Assembly: GCA_947561395.2 (NCBI GenBank)
Contig: OX387184.1
Coordinates: 2,790,001-2,854,000, forward strand
Origin: Buxus sempervirens
Lineage: Eukaryota > Streptophyta > Magnoliopsida > Buxales > Buxaceae
Reading direction: 5' to 3'
Length of the DNA stretch: 64,000 nt
In this document: positions 1 to 12,700 of the stretch, piece by piece
Layout: each line of letters opens with the position of its first letter
Numbering within the stretch: the stretch's first letter is position 1
Program-made: the position numbers and the translations under genes
The notes under the pieces: generated by a model
Database searches by the model: none
Told to the model about the DNA's origin: nothing
What the model saw: only the letters and a program-made list of their open reading frames with translations

Positions 1-906
1 GCATTAGTAACCAGAGATGGCGTGCTTATGAGCTGATCAAAATTCTTCTCCCAGTTAAGTGCGTGCGTCATAGGGTGGTGGTAGTCGTGGTAGTCGCTTA
101 AATATGAGCGCATTTCTTTTAGTGCCAAAATCCGGTGGTCCAATGAAGCCACCGGATGAGAAGTGTTTTGGGGTGTGGGGCCCTCTATTGAAATGGTGCA
201 TCCATCCATCCGTTCCAAGCTGGTACCACTGAGTGGGACTATAGGAAAGGGTGTCCTTAAATACTCAACACAGAAAGCCAACAAGATATCTCATCAGTAT
301 CCCAACTGCTCATTTCAAAGATTCATCTATGCATGCCTGGAAACAGAACGAATAGCACATATAGACCACGACCAACAGCAACTCCACTCTCAAATACAGA
401 ACATTAAGAAGTAGCCTTCAAAACGGAGTAACAACGAGTACTTTCCAACCAGAAAAAAAATCGGAGGGGGAAAAATAAAATGAAAGCATAACTCACTGTC
501 AAGGCCATGCCGAAGCCACTTGAAGCAATGAACTAAAAAAAAACAGACAAACAAAATACAAGACAAATCAGAAGACCGAAAACAACAAACAGATAACAAC
601 TAAATTCATTAATTACCCCTCAGAATTATAACAACCGATATCCGTCCTCAATATTCAACAAATTCTGTCCTCAGCAATATGGAAGATCAAAATTAAAGGG
701 AAACAAAAAGTTAAAAGAACCAAAATAATTCAATCACATAACATTACAAATAAGCTTTTAGTCCTAAACAATATACTACCAAAACTGTCTCCACCTCTGT
801 TCTACAAAAAACCCACACTAATCCAAGACGACAACAGTATGAAACTTAAGAATCTAAGTCCAACAGAGACAAACATATTTTCCCCCTTTTCACCTGCGCT
901 CCAGTG
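1..906. other. Downstream flank of the eIF4B gene, no gene seen
   Basis: AT-rich DNA without a convincing gene. Short open frames here have no recognisable family and no splice context. The part just below 907 would be the 3' untranslated region of the eIF4B gene on the minus strand. Positions about 155-260 resemble the ends of the inverted-repeat element at 24530-24975 (shared tgtttTGGGaTGTGG and gcATCcATCc blocks), so this is probably another copy of that dispersed repeat. Confidence 0.4.
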
Positions 907-3900
907 TTATGTTTCAGCATTTTTACCTTCAGCTTTCAAATCACCTTCGTCGTCTTCAACTTTCTCAGAACTACATAAAAAGAAAATAATCATTTACCTT
1001 CATAGAAAAAGTTAAAACAACTCAAATATCCTATAACAACAGAAATATCCTGCAAATTCAACAACTGCAACATAAGGATCTATTTGAACTTGTTTTCTTT
1101 GTTATAACAAAGAAGACCTGATAAAATTAGCTGCATATCACAATCTCTCTTCCAAATTTTAGTGACCTATTTATTTAAGAAACTTATAAAAATAAAAACT
1201 TCATTTAAAAAAAAAAAGTAAAAAGGAGGAAATAAAAAAGCAATTCTGACACAAGACAATAGCCTGGCAGATCAGAAAATCACCAATGAGAGAGGCCCGC
1301 TTAAGACAATCACCATGCCAATTATCAGTTAGATAAGGCGACTTTCAACCATAAACAAGAATAACAATAACAAAATGTCATACACTAGCTGGGGCTGACA
1401 ACATGAATCCTATTCCTCCATCCCAAACTGTTAAGAACCTTAATTTTTTGAGTCATATTATCATCTTCTAAATCTTTTCTGACTAACTCTATCCAGGTTT
1501 CTTTATGGTCTTCCTCTCACGCCTTCGGATTCTTCAATGATCACACTCACATCTTCTTAAAGCTGCCTTCCTATGTCTATACTTGATACGTCAAAACCAT
1601 CTTAACCTATTTGCGCTTCTCTTATTTGGACAACACCTATGCACAAAGAGTATGCTCATTTCTCACTCTTTATCTTTTCTAGTATGTCCACAGATCGAGC
1701 TCAATCTCTTTATCTCAACAACAATTTATCCTATGCATATACTGCTTCTTTGTTGCCTAACATTTTGATCTACATGTCACAGTACGCTGTCTGAGTGACT
1801 TTTATCCATCTGATTTGCAAAATCCATATCCAAGAATCTGCAAACTCGGCAAAATATCCACTGTCCAAAAAGATGTGATGAAATCAAATGCTAAATAAAT
1901 TACATAGAATTGCTCCCCTCGTAGCGAACATCCTTTCTTGGGTCCCAACAATAAGCAGCAGTTGTTCTTAGGTGGAATTTCAAAATCTAGTACAAGCAAA
2001 TCTAGTACAAGCACCCTTATGTGGAATCTTGTGTCTGAAACCATAGGTTCTGCCTTCTTAATTGCTTTCCACCTTTTTTCATAAATGACGTTAAATCCAC
2101 TTCTTAAGTGGAATGAGAAGGAACGACAAACAGAAGATTGCAAACAACTTCTTAACACAACAGATGAGATCAAAGTGAAAGTCTCACATTTCTTAAGTAT
2201 GTTCCACAAGGTTTACTGAAGCAGCTCCTTGAAGAAAGAGTTCCTAAACCCCACAATATAGGATTTCTTTCCTTCCTACTAGCTGGAGCTGAGTTTACTT
2301 CAGAAATTTATTTCACTTCTGCACTTGCATGTATCTTCTAAGTTACAATTTTTAGTTGAACTATCAAATAGCAGTTCATTAGCAGCCCTCCATTCCATAA
2401 TCCTTCACTAGTAGAACATAGAGAACATCCCACCAATCAGGAAAATAATTCCACATGATTAAACTAGCGGTTGACCAGCAATGGTAAAAATCAATTTCCT
2501 CAAAATGAGAGAGGACATAAAAGGGCTAGCCCAGTGCATGAGGCTCCCATCACTGCACAGGGTCTAGGGAGGGTCTAATGTATGCAGCCTTAACCCCTCA
2601 AGCGGGGAGGCTGTTTCCTATCACTCGAACCCGCAAACTTTAGGCCGCAATGGAGCAACCTTACGATTGCGTCAAGGCTCACCCTCAAAATGAGAGAAGA
2701 AATCATCTAAAAATTTTGATAATGTGTTTAGATTTTCAAAATTTGTTCCTTAATTTTGTGGTAACATATTTATAATATTTTGAACTCAAAAGCTGAACAT
2801 TTGGCATCTAAAATGGGTCTTCCCTCTTCATGACAGAGGAAATTGGCACTGCCTTACAAACTCTATATTTTCTGAAATCGTAACTTAAAATTCTGAAAAT
2901 ATTTCAAACTGATTTGAAAATGAATAAATGCAATCTGTTTACTTGTTTTGTGTTTTTTTTTCAGTAGAATAATTAATTAGTGCAATGAGGTCCTAAAAAG
3001 GTAGAATTTGTCAAAATAAGCCTAAGTTTCTGGCTGATACTTCCTTAACTTTTTCTCCCCAGAAATAATTGGTATAAAATCATGATTTTAATTATCCACA
3101 TTATGAGATATATCACACCCTCTAAAATAGGGAAATAATGAGGGATACAATAAGGCTAATAACAATATTGAAAGGAAAAAAAAGATTGTGGAAAAGAGAG
3201 AAAGAAGGGAAAAGGTAAAAATTTCAAATTGAACTTTTTCAGATGTTAATTTAGACCTCTTTACCCTAAAATAATTCAAAGAAAACCATACAAATGATAC
3301 AGGACAGATATGGTGTGCAATAACAGTCACGTAATATTATACACATTATTATTAAATCTTAATGTAAGAAGCAGAGAATATTTTTTTCATCAAAACAAAT
3401 ACATTATACATTACAAGTCACAAGTACATGGAAAAGAATCCAATCATGCAATTAATAGCTCAGATATAGATTATGAATATTTGTCATTACAGTTTTAACT
3501 TTCACCAATATAACACACAATTACATACATTTTGGGTCTCCTAACCAAATGCTACCTTAATCAATTTAACCAATATCACACCAACAAAAATCATAATCTG
3601 TCCCTCTTTTAGTCCTGGGATTAACTAACCACACTACCAACTAGCGTTCAGATACCTCCCTATCTCCATCTTTGAAGCCTTCCACCTTTTATCTCAAACT
3701 TAGTACAGTGACATGTATTATATAGCAATACATAAAGGTTTATTTGATTTATATCAACCACTGGGAAAAGGAGAATGTTGAAGGATATATTAGGATACAT
3801 CAAGATATTTTGAACCATGTATAATTGCAATTTCCCCAAACTAATGCTACGTAACCTATAGCGGAAAAAACATACAGCATCTCTGTTACCCAAAATTCTC

Positions 3901-6218
3901 CAAGATGAGAATGCAGAAAACTTCACTATGTCATGACTTGGCAAAGCCATCCAGGTAGCAACCGCTCAATAAGACAAGTGACTGCAAAACAATAGTAGAA
4001 TAACCTCCAACATCATAAGGAACCTTGTCCACCACATACAATAATACTCACAATATATAGAATTGATCATCTATTTTTCCTATCTTGATCCAGTTCAATC
4101 TAACCAAGAAGCTTTTGTCATCTTCCAGATTGATAGGACAAGAAGTTTCAGCTTCGTGAATTATTTCAGTTCTAGTCACCATCCCCTTTCTCATTTCTGA
4201 AACCAATACCCCACAACTACATCAAGAAAAAGTTCTCAGTATATCCTACATAATCATTGCCTTCAAAGTACTCAAATGGAGATGAATTATTATGTATCCA
4301 AAGCACCACCTAAGATTTTTTTTTATCAAACACATCGATCAAAAAAAAATCAACAAACAAAAGAACATTGTTCAAGTTCTGTGAACTATTGGAATACCAT
4401 AGCCAATGGTCATTCCGTAATTTACACATAAACAGGGAAATGTAGTAGAGATTATGCAGACATAAATAAGTTAGGCTACCTGATAAAGTCAAAAATTTAT
4501 AGAGAAGCATGTTTTCCAATGAAAATAAAAAGTGGGGAAAGCTTGGACCAAGTTCTATCTCTTCCTGTCAAATAAAATCAAAAAAAGGAAGACCTCATAA
4601 AATGTAGGAATTCATTCACATGCTCCAAAACCACCTTTCTTTCAGATGACCTGTATCCTAAAGTAATGACCATGTCATAATCTCTTTCTTCCTAGATCTC
4701 TTACATGTGTGTGCTAATCATACAGGCAGCTAAAAATACATCAATCACTATCTACAGCTTCAGATGACAATTCCAGAGTTCTACAAATTAAAACAGTCTC
4801 ATAAGCAACTAGGTTGGGGATAGTACCTGAACAAGGCTAACTCCAAGAAAACAGCACAAGTTCAAATCATGCTACTTCAAATAATAAACCAATGAGTCAA
4901 AAAAATAATGATAATAAATAATTAAAATACTAAGGTGATTTGTAGAAGCAACAGTGGAAAATTTAAAGCTCAATTTTTTGAACTTGAAAAATAGATCAGT
5001 GAGTTCAGGGGAAAAAACACACCTCCGCGAAGGAACATCGACTGTTTCTGTCTTCCTCCAACTTCTCTCAGTATGAACCTCAAGTTGACTCGCCCTTCCA
5101 TTGCCAGGTCCAAAACTCTTGTTCCCAAAGGAAGACCCATCACTGTTGACATGACCCCCAGGCCCAATCTCCTTAGTCTTCAACGATAACAGTTTCTCGT
5201 CCATCTTCTTCCAGTCCTGTCCTTTTTCCGCCAAAATCTCTTCCCTGGGTCTGGCTTCTCCGAAAGGGTTAAAACTTTTACTTCTCGTCGAAACCGGCGT
5301 CTTAATCTGCTGCTGTTCTCCGTTACTCGCCGGTAGAGTCCGGGGCTGCAAAAGAAGCTTCGGCCTTCCACTTCCACTCCCATCTTCCCTCTTCTTCCCC
5401 CATGAATCCGAATCCATACCTCCATTAAGCGCCTCCTTGTGATACATATCGAAACCTCCACGCCTTTCTCTGTGATTCTCAAATCCATTTCCAGCTTTCC
5501 GTCCCTCAGAAGGAACAAAAGTCTTGTTCGCCACCCAACTATCTGATTCATCAGCCCTAGACTGTGAATCAAAGAAACCACCTCGCTCTCGCCGCTCAAA
5601 CGCGGGAGGAGCCATCGATTTCTTCGCAGCTCCCCAATCATCGATCTCATCAGCACGAGAAGGAACAGATTCTCCGCTCATCTCCTTATTAAAACCCCCG
5701 TTTCTACGCGGTTCATCAGAAACCCTAGAAGATCCCCATCTAGGATTCGACGAATCGTCCCCATTAGAATACCTGCTTCGGCCGTTATCATAAGCACCAT
5801 TCGAACCATAAGAACGGAAACCCCCACCGAGACGAGACGACGAGCGTTCAAGCTCTTCAGCGGTTCGCTCGCGGGGACCTGTGGGAAGTATGAGGATCTC
5901 TTCGGTCGTGAGACCCTTGGCTTGGGTGGTATGAGCCGCCTTGGCTGAGCCATACGAGACTTCCTTTCCGGTGCTGAATTGAGCCAGCGAGACGGTTTGG
6001 CCTTTCTTCTTCTTCGATTTGGTGGCAGCAGCAGCGGCGAGAGATGGAAAATCGGCCGGTGGCTGCAGTTGATGTTGGTTGGAGTGGTGGTCCACATGTT
6101 CTATCTCCTTATCTTTATCTTCCTGCTGTTGTTGCTGAAGAAGCTCCATGGCTTCATGCTCTTCGGAGTCCAGTGCCCACGCCCCAGGCTTCGACCACGC
6201 AGATGCAGTTGCCGCCAT
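907..6218 (-). CDS. EIF4B: Plant eukaryotic translation initiation factor 4B (eIF4B), two-exon model
   Basis: eIF4B is an RNA-binding cofactor of the eIF4A helicase in cap-dependent translation. The large first exon (6218 to 5023) begins with the plant eIF4B N-terminus: WSKPGAWA, then a QQQQQ/acidic stretch and DFPSL followed by an alanine and lysine run. It continues with SLAQF, LPTGPRER and a long Gly/Arg/Ser/Asp-rich middle with repeated D-D/S-W motifs. Toward the end are RPKLLLQPRTLP, FGEARPREE and LAEKGQDWKK. The start is the ATG at 6218, because the family begins MAATASAWSKPG; 25 codons upstream are in frame but do not look like the family. The exon ends at an AG|GTGTGT donor in phase 2. 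A candidate last exon (970 to 907) has an AG acceptor in the matching phase and encodes an acidic tail (SEKVEDDEG...) ending in TAA. That predicts 419 residues around a 4-kb intron holding a SINE and RTE remains. Exon 1 is certain; the last exon and the absence of further small exons are inferred. Confidence 0.82.
1390..1790 (-). mobile_element. Degraded RTE-type LINE 3' fragment in the eIF4B intron
   Basis: On the minus strand the segment follows the layout of the RTE 3' ends elsewhere in the window: a 'gaca-acatgaatcct' block, a 'ggtcttcctctcacgcc' block, and blocks matching the ends at 46150-46660 and 61472-62600. Its coding frame is destroyed. The assignment rests on block order shared with better copies, so it is tentative. 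Confidence 0.4.
2513..2682 (-). mobile_element. Au-like SINE with 15-bp target-site duplication
   Basis: Read on the minus strand it starts GAGCCTTGACGCAATCG. It then has the tRNA-derived block GGTTGCTCCATTGCGGCCT, a B-box-like GGGTTCGAGT, 'GGAAACAGCCTC' and 'AAGGCTGCATACATTAGACCC', and ends in a CTAGCCCTTTT tail. This is the layout of the plant Au SINE family. The 15-bp direct repeat cctcaaaatgagaga flanks it exactly (2498-2512 and 2683-2697). It lies in the large eIF4B intron. A second copy is at 16557-16727. Confidence 0.85.
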
Positions 6219-6320
6219 TCTCACCCTCGCAGACAGTTTCAATCGATCGCTAGCGCAGCAGTAGTAGCGCTTGACAGAATGCGTTTGCGTCAATTAGCAG
6301 CAATTGCTGTTCACGTAAAA

Positions 6321-6332
6321 GGATATATAATC
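6321..6332 (-). promoter_or_regulatory. Probable TATA box of the eIF4B gene
   Basis: The minus strand reads TTATATATCC about 105 bases upstream of the eIF4B start codon. That is a normal place for a plant TATA box giving a leader of roughly 70-80 bases. It is identified by motif and distance only. Confidence 0.45.
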
Positions 6333-6557
6333 TTGGGCCTCCAGGTAAGTAGCCTAGTAATAGGAATAGACGGTGTGTGATGCGCCTAGCTGCCACTTCA
6401 ATAAAACGAAAGGAATGAACGATCGAGATAGGCCAGCCGCCAGCACGTCGCTTAGATTACCAAAATAAAATCGATTGGAAGAAGGATTTTGTTGCTAATT
6501 TTGATGGGACGCAACGCACTAATTCTCATGAGATCTCATTCTATCTTAAGTTTTTTT

Positions 6558-6927
6558 GGGTAAATTATACTTACCTCCCTTAAGGTATGACATAATTACA
6601 CTTATCTCCCTTGAAGTTTCTGATATAACACTGTCACCCCTTGACGTTTATGTGTGGATCATACTAATACCACCTCACTACATTTTCTGTATTAAAAAAT
6701 AAATAACTTTTGAATATATGACTAAAAATTAATTTTAAAAAATAAATAACTTGTGAATGTATGACTAAAAATTAATTTAGAAAATTAATTTTTAATCATA
6801 CATTCAAAAATTATTTATTTTTTAATACAGAAAAAGTAGTGAGAGGTGTTAGTGTGACCCACACATAAACGTCAAGGGATGACAGTGTTATATCAGAAAC
6901 CCCAGAGGAGGTAAGTGTAATTTACCC
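6558..6927. mobile_element. Foldback MITE (terminal gggtaaattayac), upstream of eIF4B
   Basis: A 370-bp inverted repeat. The left arm begins gggtaaattatacttacctccc and the right arm ends with its inverse, ggaggtaagtgtaatttaccc. The arms stay complementary for well over 100 bases (for example 'gtttctgatataacactgtc' against 'gacagtgttatatcagaaac', and 'cttgacgtttatgtgtgg' against 'cacacataaacgtcaag'). There is no coding capacity. The same termini and sub-terminal blocks occur in the larger element at 38635-39067, so they are one family. The flanking T-runs make a target-site duplication uncertain. Confidence 0.8.
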
Positions 6928-9785
6928 TAATTTTTTTAAGCAATTAATATTTAATTATTAGATCAAACGGCTAATATTTTCATAAATGAATTGCTGTTAT
7001 ATTCAAAAAAAAAAATTTTATTTTCAATATTCTTGAAAGATTAGATGAGCTTTATATTACCATGAAATCTTAGAATTTCGATATTTGTTAATATTTTAAT
7101 TACTAAGTAAAAATTATTATATCTGATTATTTTCCAGAAATTAATTTCAAAAATATTAAGAGACTTTTATGCTACAAGAAAATTTTAAATAATTCACACA
7201 TAATATTTAATTGTTGTTTTGTATGGTTTTTGTCTTTTTAATATTTCTTAAGTATTTTATATGTTAATATCCGTTATGACTCTTTTTGTGTTTTACGAAT
7301 TTGTAAATAAGCACTAAACGTTTTATTGTAATTCTAATTAAGAGTAATAAATTTGAGAGATTTATCAATTTTTTCTTCTAATCAAAATTTTAAAAAACGC
7401 AGTTACTTATCACAAGCGAAGTTTTTTTTTTTTAATCTTTTCATTAACATTTATTATTTTATACTTCTAATGCAAAACGTAGGGCAAGGAATGCATTTTG
7501 GAAAGATTTTTTTTTTTTTTTTTTGAGTAATTGGAATAAAAATGATATATGAATATAAAACATACCTAAAAAGGTTTATAATACAAATCACCACAAACAG
7601 TGGTAATTTACATGAGCAATTTCATTTCAGCTGAGAGAGGAATTGCTCGGGTCGCAAATAAGGGATGCCCTCGTACATTTTGTATTGAATTTCTCAGTAT
7701 GCATGCAGTAGTATTTTTTTTTTTTAAATTTCATTGTTGTAGTAAAAGTGTAAATCATCTTTGCAATGCCAATTTACATAAACACATGACAACTTATAGA
7801 TTATATATGGCGTAATCAAAACAAGAAAAAGATGAAATTAAATTGATATTTTAGTTACAATACTGTTATGTTACGATAATTTTAGCCACAAATAGTATAC
7901 AATTTACTTGAAAATTGTTGCTTGATTATATGCTATGGCAGTATTCATCTAACTTGCTACGACGGGTCAGATACAATGTTGATTTGCATAGACATGTTTA
8001 TTAGGATTTGACTCGTATGGATGCGTGACTTCCAGAGTAGACAATCTAAGACAAGTAGATTAGTCAAGCCAATTTAAAAACATCAACAAAGAGGGAGGAA
8101 GGGAGGGAGGGAGGTCGGAACTGTAAGAATTGCGCACATGATAAATGTTAATCTTGAATGTTTCAAGATTTCGTTCAAGCTTGCGGATAACTATGGTTGG
8201 TGCCTTTTGTTCTCAGTAACCGGATTCAACTATGATAAGGCCAAAACCTTATCGAATAGCTCGTCCCGTCACAAACGGTTTGGATTAAGAACGGTGACGG
8301 GTAACTTGGCTGACTTACCAGCCGTGTTATCATATAAATAAAGTAATATTTTAAGAGAAAACGAGAAATATATTGTAATCTAAAGGTTAAAGGGTTTTTA
8401 TCCAAAACCCGGTTAATAGGGGAACAACCTGTTTAAATTTTGGGATTTAAATTATACAAGTACCTAGTTAAAATTACCTGGTTTTTAGGATGAGTAAACT
8501 CACAACTTACACTTTTGGAGTAACTCAGGGCAAGTATTCCGAGAGTTTTTAAACAGTGATTAAGACTCGGCCCTTGGCTCTGGCAGGTCTAAACACATTC
8601 GGGGCTGATGTGGCCAGTCTGAACTTTTGATTAAATAAGGACCCAATCGATGTGCCATGTGAACAACTCTCTACCTTCATGATCCCTAGTTGTTATTGTA
8701 TTAGAATTTAATTAAGAGTGGTGATAAATTTTAAGAAATACTGGAGTAGGAAGAAAAAGAGCCAAAAATGAAGTGTTAGAACTCTTACCAGAAAAAAAGA
8801 TAAATAGTGTTCCGTCTTGGAACAGAGGCTGTTTCTAGAATGCCCAATTTTCACACCTAAAGAGGTCCATCCAAAAGTCAATTAATACAGGGAACAAGCT
8901 CAATTTTTGCAACCATAGAAGAAACAGAATTGACGGTTGAGACAGAAAACTTGGAACAACGGGTTCAGATTTTTCAGAACACAGAAGCAAAAAATAAAGT
9001 AAGTCATTTGTGCACAAGGAAAGCTTTCGTACCTTAAATGTTTGGTACCACTAAATCCTCTTGTTGTTTACCATCTTCTGTGGCACAGTGCTCTGAATTT
9101 GAGACATTCAACCAAGTCAGAGGTGAGATGTGGTACACAAGGCCATTTTTTGAGCTACCATCATAGCTGCCACATAGGAAACCCTGCCCTACACCTGCTC
9201 GGTCTGAATCTGGAAACAAATGTACAATGACGAGATACAAGGGCTTGAATTTATAACATTAGATTCAAGGGCATAAAGAACTGCTGCTTTAGAATAAAAC
9301 CATATTTACTTTTCCAATCAGAAAAAATATATTCAGAAAGGAATTAAGACATCTCAAGTTCCAAAATGCCAATTCAATAATCAAAATGAAAATTCATTCA
9401 CTGAATTTAAAGTTAAATATTAATTCCAAATGGTTGATCTACATAAAGACTTTAACTTGACTATAAGCTGCAAAAATGTGCCGCCAATGCATGAATTACA
9501 TCAAAACCACATATATGTACAGAATTACCAACATATATAATGAAAATAATTCAAAGATTCTTTTTTTCTCCACTTTCCAATATCTACTCACCTTCTCCCT
9601 TCGCAAATGAGGAATTTTTTCACCCATGGAGCCTTGTTCAACAGCACATCAAGGATAATTTAGAGAAGAACCAATCCAAGCGTTGATAATCCAAAATGCC
9701 AGTGCACTTGTCAAATCTATCTGGCTTTTCTGATTAACAGGTACGTCATCATTGCCCCATGGCATGGGTGCCATGTTAAGATATC
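6928..9785. other. Intergenic AT-rich DNA between eIF4B and the NIPA gene
   Basis: Very AT-rich with several homopolymer runs (for example poly-T near 7508-7524) and a short ggga/ggag run near 8095-8115. I see no gene with family similarity. The part nearest 9786 should hold the 3' untranslated region of the NIPA gene. A short splice-compatible open frame at 9034-9209 is listed separately. Confidence 0.5.
9034..9209 (-). other. Possible alternative last exon of the NIPA gene (unproven)
   Basis: On the minus strand a TTTCCAG acceptor is followed by 58 open codons and TAA. Its phase matches the donor of NIPA exon 8 (15403), so it could be spliced in place of the exon at 9786-9880. The encoded tail (with HISPLTWL and a QQED end) has no similarity I recognise. 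The exon at 9786-9880 has the family-typical ending, so this one is at best a minor alternative and could be chance: one in three acceptors would fit the phase. Confidence 0.2.
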
Positions 9786-12700
9786 TCACTTTTCAAAATA
9801 ATCTGCACCGTGCAATGTGATGAAGTGTTCATCTGCAAGGTTCTTCATAGACTCCCCACCAATGTACCATGAAATGGTTCCTGTATTTAGTATGAATGAG
9901 TTGCAAACATCTACAAATAAGTGAAGCACCCAACTCTACAAGAGAGATTTTTTTTCCCCTTCATAAAAATATTCTGGAAAGGTATGAAAATCAACCATTA
10001 AATTTGAAGACAAATTCAACAGTTATATGCAATGATCTTGTCACTAGAAAATTCCCCACTACCACCTCCTGTAGGAGTCTGGACCGTGTCTCAATCCTAG
10101 TGTGGCTGATCAACCTCTCGGACCAGCTACTGATCGTCACATTGGTAAGACGTTGCCTCACCAACTAGCTAATCAAACGCTAGCCCCTATTATGCAAGTT
10201 AAAATCAACTTCATAGCATTGGAAAGACAAACACTACGATTTGATCATTTTCATCATGAACACAACAGAAACTGACTTTCTAAACTATCCAAGTGTCTAA
10301 CAAGTCAACAACCCTAGCTCATTCACTCAAAAGAATGAACTATGAACTGGTGTGTTAGGAATAGCGAAGTAAGGGTCCTACAACTTTCATTTCCTCTTCT
10401 ATCAAGTTTTCTACCTCAAAAATTGGCCTCATCAAATGATCATAAGTAGCCAATATAAAATGTTTGATATATCATTCACGATAGCTACAGTGCTACACTA
10501 TCTTTTACTACCATGGTTTGCAGTACCCACGAAATTTCACCCATGCTGTCCAGAAGCGGCACTGAAACCACCTTTTTTTTTTTTTTTTTGATTGGTAATG
10601 AGATCATATATTAGTAGAGAAGAAAACATAAAGAATACAATGATGGAGGAAAACCCCTCCACCATGGTAGAATAAGGAATTCTACCGAGAATGGAACAGG
10701 GAAGAACCACCCATCGCAAAAATACAAACACTAGTCACAAAGAGAAGACCAACACCGCCTAATGTCCTCAATCGAGTAGCCCCTAAAAGAAGGAAGTAAT
10801 GCCGCCCAAGAGGATACAAAGAATGTAATAGACTCCACAACATCCGCGAGGGAACACTGCCTATCCTCGAACACTCTCCTGTTTCTTTCCATCCAAACTC
10901 CCCAACAGATGGCAAAGAAGAAGTAGCGGTATAAACACCAACCATGAGGCCCCAAGCACGAAAACCTCCACTGAACAAACAGCTCTGGCATCGTCCTAGG
11001 AAAGACCCAGTCAATACTAACCAACCCAAGAAAATGCTGTCAAATCTGACACGTGAATGAGCAATGAATAAGCAAATGATTAACCGTCTCCCCGCAAGAA
11101 CGGCAAAGAATGCAAATGTGAGGAGATAATGCCATAAAGGGTCGCCTCCTCTGGATGGTATCAACGGTATTAATTTTGTTCCACAAGGCAATCCACACGA
11201 AACCTTTAATCCTCAACGGAATAGCTGGTTTCCACAAGGGTTTGGCCAGGAAAAGAACGGCAAGGACTGGGGGACGAAGAAGGGACAAGAAGGATTTGCA
11301 CTTGAATGACCCAGAAGAGTCAGGCACCCAGATACGCCCATCAGGAAGAGAGGGTTGAAGGGATAAATTATCAAACTGAACAAGGAGAGTGGATAAAAGA
11401 TCAATCTCAAAGGGTCTTAAGTCCCGCCTGAAAGGCAAAACGCAATTGAGACCTTCTGGGGACTGAACAAAGACCTCACAAACCATAGCATTAGGATTAG
11501 AGACCACCCTGAAAAGCCTAGGAAAACAAGACGATAAGGACAACTCGCCCCACCAGTGATCTAACCAGAACCGAATAGATGTACCTGAGCCAGCCCGGAA
11601 ACGAACATGCTGATAAAAAAGAGCAAGGGAGGAGATCGCCTTCCAAGGACAACCCCCAAGGACCCTTGATCTGGTATCAATATCCCACCCATTCTCTAAG
11701 ATGCCGTACCTACTACTAATGATCTTACGCCACAAACTGTCCTTCTCCTTGCTAAAACGCCAAAGCCATTTAGCCAAAAGAGCTGAATTCCGTGCATCAA
11801 TATTCCCAAGGTCCAAACCACTTTTGTCCTTCTCACGACAGACCACTTCCCACCGAATCAGATGATCTTTCTTCCTCTCCCTCCCCTCCCACAGGAAATC
11901 CCGCTGAGCTTTTTCAACCATTTTGGAGATTCGACTAGGCATCCTAAACAAAGACATAAAGTAGATAGGCATGCTGCACAGGAAGGATTTAATAAGGATG
12001 ATACGACCCCCAAAAGATAAATAGTTCCTCTTCCAAGAGGCAAGTCTTTGCTCAATTCTCTCAATCACAGGTTCCCAGAAAGAAATGGATCTATGATTGC
12101 CACCAAGGGGTAACCCCAAATAAGAAATAGGCAAATGATCCTCCCTACACCCTAAGACTGATGCAAAACTAGCTAAGACAGAGTCATGGATGTTCATGCC
12201 AATAATACTACTCTTACCAAGGTTAACCTTTAACCCAGAGACAATCTCAAAAGATCTCAGAATACACTTAACTCCAAAAACATCCTCACTTCTAGGTTGG
12301 ACAAAGAGAAGAGTATCGTCAGCAAACAGCAAATGGGATAACAGAACCCTATCTCGACCCACATACAACCCCTGAAACAATCCAAAATCTTGGCCCCTCT
12401 TAAGAAACCAACTCAAAACATCACTCCCCAGAGTAAACAGGAAAGGGGACAAGGGATCCCCTTGCCTCAAACCCCTAAAAGAAGGGAAAAGACCAACCAC
12501 TGTCCCATTGAAGATGAAAGAAAACTGAACGTTATGAAGACATCCACTGATCCATCTACGCCACCTATCACCAAAACCTTTCCACTGAAGGACCAAATCA
12601 ATGAACCCCCATTCCACTCTGTCATAAGCTTTCTCAAGGTCCAGTTTAATCAACAAACCTTGATCCCCTGACTGGACCTTCTCCTGGACACACTCATTAT

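Noticed and set aside
2513-2682. tRNA-like block considered as a tRNA gene
   Set aside because: Has A/B-box resemblance but no cloverleaf, and is bounded by a SINE tail and a 15-bp target duplication.
5180-6380. Several long frames overlapping the eIF4B exon on both strands
   Set aside because: Shadows caused by the GC-rich coding exon; only the eIF4B frame has family similarity and codon structure.
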